The notes under the pieces were generated by a model, which saw only the letters and a list, made by a program, of their open reading frames with translations, was not told the origin of the DNA and did no database searches. Position numbers and translations under genes: made by a program. From the NCBI GenBank assembly GCA_034722015.1, contig JAYENI010000087.1, forward strand, positions 1-12,803: a stretch of 12,803 bases of DNA, read 5' to 3'. Each line of letters starts with the position of its first letter. Position 1 is the stretch's first letter. Below are positions 1 through 5,967 of the stretch, one piece after another. Source of the stretch: JAJDOJ01 sp034722015. Its GTDB lineage: Bacteria; Pseudomonadota; Gammaproteobacteria; JAJDOJ01.

Positions 1-1
1 C

Positions 2-268
2 CAGATCGACACCCAGTACTACTACAACGCGACACCCGGTTCCGCGCAGCGCGATATCAAGGGTGCCCTGCGGGTGATGCAGGTCTTGCGCGACCTGGCG
101 GGCAGGCATGGTGCGATGAGCCCGGAAGAATTCTCTATCGCCTACCGCAAGGCGCTGCTCGAAGTTCAGAACAGCCTCAGCAAACCGGGTCTGGCACCGG
201 TGGCCAGCAATGCGACGGCGGTGAGCCAGCGCCACCTGCAGCCCTTCATCGAGAAGCGTTGGGGTTGA
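2..268 (+). CDS. C-terminal part of an unidentified protein (5' end outside window)
   Basis: The frame is open from the first bases of the window to a TGA at 266-268, giving about 88 residues of what must be a longer protein. A GTG at 74 could be read as a start, but it lies inside the continuing open frame, so this is best treated as a 3' partial gene. The tail is soluble and mostly helical in appearance (an alanine/leucine-rich stretch, then SPEEFSIAYRKALLEVQ, ending FIEKRWG), with no membrane segment or cysteine motif. It lies 60 bp upstream of the two-segment membrane protein and the DyP peroxidase on the same strand, so it is probably the preceding gene of the same operon. I do not recognise the family. 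A lipid-acting or oxygenase partner would suit the context, but nothing in these residues demonstrates that. Confidence 0.6.
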   Translation, partial: QIDTQYYYNATPGSAQRDIKGALRVMQVLRDLAGRHGAMSPEEFSIAYRKALLEVQNSLSKPGLAPVASNATAVSQRHLQPFIEKRWG

Positions 269-328
269 GGGTTCGACCAAGCGCAAGCTCGATCCCGACA
301 CGTCCCTGAATGACGAGGAGTCCGGACC

Positions 329-1300
329 ATGCCCAACTTCGACGGCGGTCACTATTTCCTGAGTGTGTTGTTGCCGATCCGCGGCGGCGCGGTGTCCATT
401 GGCGATGGCTGTTGCCGGTCCCATGTGGATTTGTTACGCGAGGCCCTGGTGCGTCTGCCGACGGTGCGCCAGAATGTCGTCACGCGCGACTCGCGGCTGA
501 CCAGCCCCTTCGCCCGCAACCGTCTGAATCATTTGGCGCGATTCGTGGTTATCGACGACGTGGCCTACAACGGCCGCAACCCGAGCGACGCGATTCTGGG
601 GCGTATTACCGGCGACAACCCGATCATCCCGCAACCGGTGGACCGGCTGCGCTGTTCTTATCTGTTTTTTGGCGCCGATATTGACGCGATGGAAGGCGCC
701 GAGGCGGGGCTGCGCGCCTACACCGACGCACTCTGGTTGACCATGCGCGAGGAACTCGAAGCGATTCTGAAACATTGCGTCGGGTTCGATCGGGTCAAGG
801 ACGCCCAGGCCTTCCGCGAATACATCAAACGCGGCCAGATCGAGACGACCATGCCGTTCAACGATTACTGGATCACGCCGATCCCCGCCAGGTCGATCCC
901 GCTCAAGGGCATTGTGGGGGCGTTTGGAATCCTGGCGCTGGCCACCGTCGCCGCCTTTGTGCTCCACGTGTTCGACATCGGCGGGGCCCGTTGGGGCTGG
1001 CTCAGCCTGTTGGGCCTGGTCGTGACCGCGGCATCGGCGGCAGGCATGTACCACTATCTGGTGGCGAAGGGCCAGACGCCCTTTCCGACGGCACCCAACT
1101 CGGACCTGCCGTCGGTCCTCAAGGCCCTGTATCTACAGCAGCGTTTCACCGATTTTGCCATTCGCGCGCAGGGGCTGGACGCCGAGACCCTGTATCGTGA
1201 GTTCGGTGCCTTCGTCGAGACGGAGAAGCCTGATGACGTTGACGGGCCGACTCAGGATCCCGGTGTCCTCGACACCCCGGCAGCGGAGAGCCCGGCATGA
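329..1300 (+). CDS. DyP-associated membrane protein with ferredoxin-like N-terminal pattern
   Basis: This is a 323-residue protein. The ATG at 329 is preceded by a good Shine-Dalgarno AGGAG at 316-320. The N-terminal 190 residues alternate strand and helix: HYFLSVLLPI, a leucine-rich helix, LARFVVIDDV, then SYLFFGADIDAM, a long helix, and KHCVGF near 149. This order resembles the ferredoxin-like pattern seen in parts of large haem-peroxidase or catalase-type proteins ('ARFV... LLF..D.DG... HC.G'); that is recollection, not a search result. Two hydrophobic segments follow, roughly residues 194-213 and 222-243, separated by a short loop with GGARWGW. The C-terminal 70 residues are soluble, acidic and proline-rich. 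The stop overlaps the DyP start (ATGA at 1297-1300), so the two are translationally coupled. A likely role is membrane tethering or substrate handling for the peroxidase. No catalytic motif is visible and the function is not established. Confidence 0.85.
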   Translation: MPNFDGGHYFLSVLLPIRGGAVSIGDGCCRSHVDLLREALVRLPTVRQNVVTRDSRLTSPFARNRLNHLARFVVIDDVAYNGRNPSDAILGRITGDNPIIPQPVDRLRCSYLFFGADIDAMEGAEAGLRAYTDALWLTMREELEAILKHCVGFDRVKDAQAFREYIKRGQIETTMPFNDYWITPIPARSIPLKGIVGAFGILALATVAAFVLHVFDIGGARWGWLSLLGLVVTAASAAGMYHYLVAKGQTPFPTAPNSDLPSVLKALYLQQRFTDFAIRAQGLDAETLYREFGAFVETEKPDDVDGPTQDPGVLDTPAAESPA

Positions 1301-2994
1301 GCCGGCATGACCTGGACCTCGCCGACATCCAGGGCAATATCCTGCGCGCCTACGGGCGATATGGTTTCCCGTTCGCGCGTTATTACATACTGGGCATAAA
1401 ATCAGGGCGGGCCGCCGAGGGGCGCGCCTTTGTTGATCGGGTGCGCCCACGCGTGACCTCAGCGGTGCGTTGGAATACCGGGCCGAACGCCAATGCCGCG
1501 GACGCCGTCCCGGCGCCGGACAGCACCCTGAACATTGCCTTCACCTTCTACGGTCTGCTGGCGCTGGGCCTGCCGACGCCGACACTGGCGCGGATGCCGC
1601 CCGAATTCATCGACGGCATGGCCGCGCGCAGCTACATACTCGGCGACGAGGGGCCGAACGCGCCAGAGCATTGGGACCCGATCTGGCGCAAGGGCGCCAC
1701 GCCGCGCGCCGACGACGAAGGCAATGGCAAGATTGCAGCCGTCGACGATACCGGCGAGATCCACATCTGGATCTCGATCAACGCCCGCGATCCGGACCAC
1801 CTCGGCGCTGCTCACGACTGGCTCATGGGCGCGATCGCAGAGCACGCCATCGGTGTGCAGCTCCTGACGGGTCATGGTCCGGACAACGCCCCCTATCAGG
1901 ATGCCTCGGCGCTGTTTCAGCGCGATGCCGAAGGAAACCCGGTGCCGAGCCCGAAGGAGCACTTCGGCTTCACCGACGGTATCGGCAATCCGGTCTTTTC
2001 AGGCCAGTACGAGCCCCAGGCCGAGGCCCGACTGGTGCTCGGTCGCGGCAAGCTGATGCCGGATCAGACCTGGGCACCCCTGGCGACGGGCGAGTTCCTG
2101 CTCGGCCACGCGGACGAGTCGCAGGAGCTGCCGCCGGTGGCGCCACCCTGGGAGTTGACCCGCAACGGCTCCTACATGGTATTTCGCAAGCTGCACGAGA
2201 ACGTCAAGAGCTACCTCGGCTACATATCGGGGCAGTCGCGGCTCTATGCCCGGGTGATGGGAATGGACCCGGATGATGAAACCCATCTGGAGATCGCCCG
2301 CGAGACCATGATGGCCAAGATGGCTGGCCGCTGGACTGACGGAATTCCGCTGATGGCCGCCGGCAGCTACGAGGAATGGCAACAGCTGCGCCGGGAATGG
2401 GACGACATTCCGGCCCTTCAGGCCACGCGAGCGCGGACCCCGGAGCAGCAGGCTCGGCTCGATACCTACCGGCGGATGCTGATCGACTTCACCTACGGCG
2501 ATGACAAGGACGGCACCAAGTGCCCGTATGGCGCGCACATCAGGCGGGCCAACACCCGCGATATGCTCGACCCGATGCTGACCTCGCCGGACCCCTCCGA
2601 GCGTACCGGCTCGTCGCTGAACAAGCGCCGCAGAATCCTGCGCCGCGGGCTGCCCTACGGCGCGTCGGACCCGGACAACCCGACCGATGATGGTGAGCAC
2701 GGCATCATTTTCATCGCCGTATGCGCCAGCCTTGGCCGTCAGTTCGAGTTCGTGCAGCAGCAGTGGATGCAATACGGACTCGACTTCAACGTCGGCAACG
2801 ACACCTGTCCGCTGATCGGCAACCATGACGGCAAGACCAAGTTCGTCATCACCGCGGATCCGCAGGGTGACAAGCCGCCGGTCATCTGCGCCAACATGCC
2901 GCAGTTTGTCACCACCCGCGGCGGCGACTACTTCTTCATCCCCGGGCTGAACGGCCTGCGTATGATCGCCGAGGGCTCCGTGGATCCGACCTGA
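1297..2994 (+). CDS. DyP-type haem peroxidase
   Basis: A 565-residue member of the dye-decolourising peroxidase superfamily, which uses haem b and H2O2 to oxidise a broad range of substrates. The family signature is present as FGFTDGIGNP, with the catalytic acid of GxxDG at D227. The proximal haem ligand is H414 in CPYGAHIRRAN, and the distal arginine motif is RRGLPYG at 449-455. The C-terminal part (FEFVQQQW, then PQFVTTRGGDYFFIPG) is also typical. At 565 residues it is longer than most bacterial DyPs; extra length lies between the catalytic Asp and proximal His (an arginine/glutamate-rich helical stretch about 350-390). There is no signal peptide or Tat motif at the N-terminus (MSRHDLDLADIQGNIL), so it should be cytoplasmic. 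The start overlaps the upstream gene by ATGA. It is not next to an encapsulin gene; its neighbours are a membrane protein and a P450. Confidence 0.95.
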   Translation: MSRHDLDLADIQGNILRAYGRYGFPFARYYILGIKSGRAAEGRAFVDRVRPRVTSAVRWNTGPNANAADAVPAPDSTLNIAFTFYGLLALGLPTPTLARMPPEFIDGMAARSYILGDEGPNAPEHWDPIWRKGATPRADDEGNGKIAAVDDTGEIHIWISINARDPDHLGAAHDWLMGAIAEHAIGVQLLTGHGPDNAPYQDASALFQRDAEGNPVPSPKEHFGFTDGIGNPVFSGQYEPQAEARLVLGRGKLMPDQTWAPLATGEFLLGHADESQELPPVAPPWELTRNGSYMVFRKLHENVKSYLGYISGQSRLYARVMGMDPDDETHLEIARETMMAKMAGRWTDGIPLMAAGSYEEWQQLRREWDDIPALQATRARTPEQQARLDTYRRMLIDFTYGDDKDGTKCPYGAHIRRANTRDMLDPMLTSPDPSERTGSSLNKRRRILRRGLPYGASDPDNPTDDGEHGIIFIAVCASLGRQFEFVQQQWMQYGLDFNVGNDTCPLIGNHDGKTKFVITADPQGDKPPVICANMPQFVTTRGGDYFFIPGLNGLRMIAEGSVDPT

Positions 2995-3012
2995 CGATCG
3001 CCCGCGGTCTTA

Positions 3013-3037
3013 GGCGATTTCTGTCAAATGACATACC
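3013..3037 (+). repeat. Solitary copy of the 25-bp terminal repeat found at 5287-5603
   Basis: This 25-bp segment begins GGCGATTTCTG and ends GACATACC. It matches the left end of the element at 5447 with one difference and that at 5287 with two. It is preceded by TTA, where the downstream copies are preceded by TAA. No matching right end or palindromic interior follows, so it looks like a truncated or solo end in the gap between the DyP and P450 genes. The bases ATCGCC at 2997-3002 and GGCGAT at 3013-3018 could pair as a 6-bp stem just after the DyP stop. Confidence 0.75.
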
Positions 3038-3043
3038 AATCCA

Positions 3044-3060
3044 ATTTGTTCCAGACAAAT
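3044..3060 (+). other. Small perfect hairpin in the DyP-P450 gap
   Basis: ATTTGT (3044-3049) and ACAAAT (3055-3060) pair perfectly around a 5-base loop TCCAG. The stem is AT-rich and has no following T-run, so a terminator is unlikely. It lies just downstream of the solitary 25-bp repeat end and may belong to an insertion relic or be a protein-binding dyad. Confidence 0.35.
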
Positions 3061-3164
3061 AGGTGAGCCCGATTGCAGCGCCGCATGGAGCCGGCTGAGG
3101 GTTTTTCAACGGCCTGCTACAGGGCTCCGCATCCCAACTACCGCGAACACGCAGAGAGTCTTCA

Positions 3165-4529
3165 ATGTCTTTTCTACTCAATCTCATACGAGTGCCGGCA
3201 CGCTTTGTCGGCGTGCTGTGGGGCGGTCTCGTGGATCTGTTCCGGTTGCTGGGACTGGTCGTCTCCTCGCTGTCCGGAGATCAGGGCACGGTCAAATCCC
3301 GAATCGCCGGGCGTCTGACGTCGACCCAGGGTCAGCTACTGGTGTTCGGTGTGCTGCGGGTGTTCCGGGCCAATCTGGTCATCGGCAAGTCGCTGGTAAA
3401 GGCCTATGAGAACAAGGGTACCGCCATCGTCACCCGCTTCGCCGACGTCAAGGAGGTATTGGACCGGGAGGCGGACTTTGCCGTCGTCTATGAGCCGCGT
3501 ATGCGTCGCATCACCGCGGGCGACAACTTCTTCCTTGGTATGCAGAACTCTCCAGCTTATCAGCATAATGTTTCGGTCATGCGCCTGGCCGCGCGCTGGG
3601 AGGACGTGGACCAGATTGTCTCCCCGTTCATCGAACAACGCGCGGCGGCTGTCGTGGCCTCGTCGGATGGGCGCATCGACGTGCCGGCGCAATTGACCCT
3701 GCCGGTGATCGCGCAAATGGTGGGCCGCTACTTCGGCACGCCGGGGCCGTCGGAAGGGGACATGATCCAATGGACTTCGCTCATGTTCTGGTATCTGTTC
3801 ATCGACCTCGGCGCCGATCCCGAGGTGGACCGCAAGACCCTGGCCGCCGCTGCTGCCTGCCGTGAATATCTCGACCGTACCATCGCCGATCGCAAGGCCA
3901 ACCCGACCTCGGACGATGACGTGCTGAACCGCTGCCTGGACCTGCAGCGCGCCGGCACCCTGGGGTTCGACGATCTGGCTATTCGGAATAACCTGATCGG
4001 GCTCGTCATCGGCGCCATCCCGACCATCTCGCGGGCGGCGGTACAGGCGCTGGATCAACTCCTGGATCGCCCGGCCATGTTGCGAAAGGCCCAGGAGGCG
4101 GCGCGTGGAAACGATGTCGAGACCCTGGGCCGCTACTGCTTCGAGTCATTGCGCTTCAATCCGATCAATCCGGTCATCTACCGCCGTGCGCTGCGTGATT
4201 GCACCATCGCGGACGGTACCCTGCGCGCCCGCCTGATCCCCGGGGGCAGCATGGTTTTCGCGGCCAATCTCAGCGCCATGTTCGACGCATGGGAGTTGAA
4301 TTCACCCAGGTCCTTTCGTATCGATCGCCCCTGGGAACACTACATGCTGTGGGGTTATGGTCTGCACACCTGCTTCGGCCAGCACATCAACCGCGCCGCC
4401 ATACCCCTGGTCCTGCGTCCGTTACTGGCCGGCGGCGAACTGCATCGCGCCGACGGTGCCGCCGGCCGCATCGATACCGAAGGGATGCCATTCCCGGCAC
4501 ATCTCTGGCTCGAAATCGACCGCGGCTAG
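3165..4529 (+). CDS. Cytochrome P450 lacking the I-helix acid
   Basis: A 454-residue P450. The K-helix motif is E327-S-L-R330. The haem-thiolate loop is W396-G-Y-G-L-H-T-C403-F-G405, matching FGxGxHxCxG except that tryptophan replaces the first phenylalanine. In the I-helix, where monooxygenases usually have [AG]Gx[DE]T, this protein reads G283-A-I-P286-T287, so proline takes the place of the acid used in O2 activation. Such losses occur in P450s that use peroxides or rearrange hydroperoxides, which would fit the peroxidase upstream. The N-terminal 35 residues are hydrophobic or amphipathic (LLNLIRVPARFVGVLWGGL), suggesting membrane association. No ferredoxin or reductase gene is adjacent, consistent with, but not proof of, reductase independence. 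The start at 3165 has a weak GAGAG upstream. It lies 170 bp after the DyP gene and may share its transcript. The substrate is unknown. Confidence 0.93.
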   Translation: MSFLLNLIRVPARFVGVLWGGLVDLFRLLGLVVSSLSGDQGTVKSRIAGRLTSTQGQLLVFGVLRVFRANLVIGKSLVKAYENKGTAIVTRFADVKEVLDREADFAVVYEPRMRRITAGDNFFLGMQNSPAYQHNVSVMRLAARWEDVDQIVSPFIEQRAAAVVASSDGRIDVPAQLTLPVIAQMVGRYFGTPGPSEGDMIQWTSLMFWYLFIDLGADPEVDRKTLAAAAACREYLDRTIADRKANPTSDDDVLNRCLDLQRAGTLGFDDLAIRNNLIGLVIGAIPTISRAAVQALDQLLDRPAMLRKAQEAARGNDVETLGRYCFESLRFNPINPVIYRRALRDCTIADGTLRARLIPGGSMVFAANLSAMFDAWELNSPRSFRIDRPWEHYMLWGYGLHTCFGQHINRAAIPLVLRPLLAGGELHRADGAAGRIDTEGMPFPAHLWLEIDRG

Positions 4530-4621
4530 CGCAGCGGCGCATGGGCCTGTCCAAGGTCCACGTGCAGCTCTGCTGCGTCTATCCGCCGTCTCCCGGATCC
4601 GCTTGGCGGCATTCGAGGCCG

Positions 4622-5247
4622 TCAGTTCCCGGGTCCCGTACGCCTTTCCTTATAGAGGCGCAACATGTACTGGCCGGTCGGCCGGGCCCGAAAGGCTTCC
4701 ACCTGGGTTCTCAACGCCTCCGGCATCTGTTCCAGGGTGGGCAGCGGTGCACCGTATTCGGTCGGCATGACCGTTGGGCCTCCATTTGCGCATACCACGA
4801 CGTCGAAGAGTGAAAACCGGTCACCGTTCAGGTAGGGACGGCCGTCTGCAGCGCATCGGCCGTACCGGGATCGCCTGGCAGCAATTTTCTGTCCGGCGGT
4901 GCAAGCGCTTCGAAGTGTTTCAGAATGTCTTGCCAGATGAACAGCGTAGTTTCTCTGGTCTGATAGAGGGGATACTGGTTCGTCCCGCCAGCCTTCTTGA
5001 TCGCGTGAAACAGAAAAAACGGTGTGTGCCGTTGTTCCCGGAACGGGACCTCGAAGTATCCGTCCCGCTCGTTGGTCTGTGTGAAATGCAGGATGTCGGG
5101 CGATTCCCCGCATCCCGGTTCCGCGAAGCGGGTGGCTATGGCGCAATGGCGCAGGGCCATGATGCGGATTCGGGCCATTTTGGGGCAGACAGCGGGGATT
5201 TTTCCTTGTCGAAGCGACGTTGTAGTGCAGTCCACAGAGAGATCCAT
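4622..5247 (-). pseudogene. Frameshifted relic, probably a glutathione S-transferase
   Basis: Two minus-strand frames together look like one broken gene. The first (reading down from about 5247 to a stop at 4828) contains FREQRHTPFFLFHAI, then TRETTLFIWQDILKHF and DRKLLPGDPGTADALQ. This resembles the end of a GST thioredoxin-like domain ('..TE...I..YL....LLPGDP...'). The second frame, entered at about 4850, continues RPYLNGDRFSLFDVVVC and ends FRARPTGQYMLRLYKERR, like a GST C-terminal domain. The two pieces abut with a shift of frame and with most of the helical domain between them missing, so an internal deletion is likely in addition to the frameshift. The 5' end is uncertain: the open frame runs up to 5313, but its first codons are derived from the palindromic repeat. 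The GST assignment rests on residue patterns only; the N-terminal half matches less well. It is convergent with the P450 gene. Confidence 0.45.
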
Positions 5248-5286
5248 CCGTTCTCGCCTGGATCGCGTATCATCGTTGCGGGCTAA

Positions 5287-5443
5287 GGCGATTTCTGGAA
5301 AATGACATACCATCCTGCTTGTCTTTTCGTCCGTCTTCGGCGTTGCGGCAACGGTTGTATAGAACGACTATGCGCCCGTTACCGCGTCTTGAAGACGAAC
5401 GATAATCCTGCGCAATCCGGTATGTCATTTTCCGGCAATCGCC
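5287..5443. repeat. 157-bp palindromic MITE-like element, copy 1
   Basis: The element is bounded by 25-bp inverted ends (5287-5311 and 5419-5443; GGCGATT...GACATACC) and flanked on both sides by TAA (5284-5286 and 5444-5446), which looks like a 3-bp target duplication. The interior is also self-complementary: TCGTCCGTCTTC pairs with the right-hand GAAGACGAACGA segment allowing one mismatch, GCGGCAACGG (5345-5354) pairs with CCGTTACCGC (5376-5385) with one mismatch, and ATAG/CTAT closes a loop near 5360. The whole element can therefore fold into one long imperfect hairpin. No believable coding capacity. Confidence 0.8.
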
Positions 5444-5446
5444 TAA

Positions 5447-5603
5447 GGCGATTTCTGTCAATTGACATACCATCTTGTTTGTCGTTTCATCCGTCCTCTG
5501 TGTTGCGACAATCGTTCCATCGTTCGACTATGCGCCTGTTGTCGCGCCTCGATGACGAACGAAAATCCTGCGCAATCCGGTATGTCATTTTCCGGCAATC
5601 GCC
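5447..5603. repeat. 157-bp palindromic MITE-like element, copy 2
   Basis: A second copy follows directly, sharing one TAA with copy 1 and ending in TAA at 5604-5606. It is exactly the same length and aligns to copy 1 without gaps; my hand count gives about 25 differences in 157 positions, with the right 25-bp end identical. The stem GCGACAA (5505-5511) with TTGTCGC (5539-5545) is fully paired. Relative to copy 1, one G-C pair has become A-T and one C-A mismatch has become C-G, so pairing is kept or improved. The junction between the copies reads AATCGCCTAAGGCGATT, a perfect dyad around one A. Confidence 0.8.
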
Positions 5604-5606
5604 TAA

Positions 5607-5967
5607 GCGGTAGAGTGTTCCCAGGCAGGAGTGGTTTTTGCGAAGAATGGGTAGTCAGGTCGTACTGTGAGAGAGAATGAGGCGCTGTCTGATGAGCACA
5701 TGTCGCTGTTTCGTCCCCAGGCGATCGACGGCGGGACATGTACTGCGGCGATCGTGCTATAAAAGTGCGGGAACCCTGACTGGCCCCTGATGGCAGGAAA
5801 TGCAGGGTGAGGCTGGATTCCAGGGCATGCGTCCATCTAGTCTCAAATAATGCGTAAAATATCGCTGCCCGGTTGTCTCTGAGGGCCTGTCGCAAGGTGG
5901 GAGGGGTTGAGCGGGATGTCTGCCTCGCCACGGCCGATGGAAATCACGCACCAGGTGTGGATCACAA
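5607..5967 (+). promoter_or_regulatory. Non-coding region upstream of hoxF with a duplicated ACATGT/GGCGATCG motif
   Basis: About 360 bp lie between the palindromic elements and the hoxF start, and I see no credible gene in either strand. Two related blocks occur: ACATGT at 5698-5703 with GGCGATCG at 5720-5727, then ACATGT at 5736-5741 with GGCGATCG at 5747-5754. Both contain palindromes (ACATGT, CGATCG), suiting dimeric regulator binding. Just downstream, TATAAA (about 5758) and TAAAAT (about 5853) are possible -10 boxes without convincing -35 partners. The region presumably holds the operon promoter, but its exact place cannot be fixed from sequence alone. Confidence 0.4.

Noticed and set aside
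5287..5606. CRISPR array
   Set aside because: There are only two 157-bp units, the repeats are inverted ends of palindromes rather than direct repeats with unique spacers, and no cas gene is present.
5302..5680. Open frames across the palindromic elements (for example peptides starting MTYHPACLF or containing MSFSGNRL)
   Set aside because: They are read from the repeat ends on both strands, change frame between copies, and have no ribosome site or family character.
5781..5804. Possible sigma-54 promoter (TGGCCCCTGATGGC or TGGCAGGAAATGCA) upstream of hoxF
   Set aside because: Hydrogenase operons are sometimes sigma-54 dependent, but in both candidates the distance between the GG and GC elements is one or two bases too short for a -24/-12 promoter.
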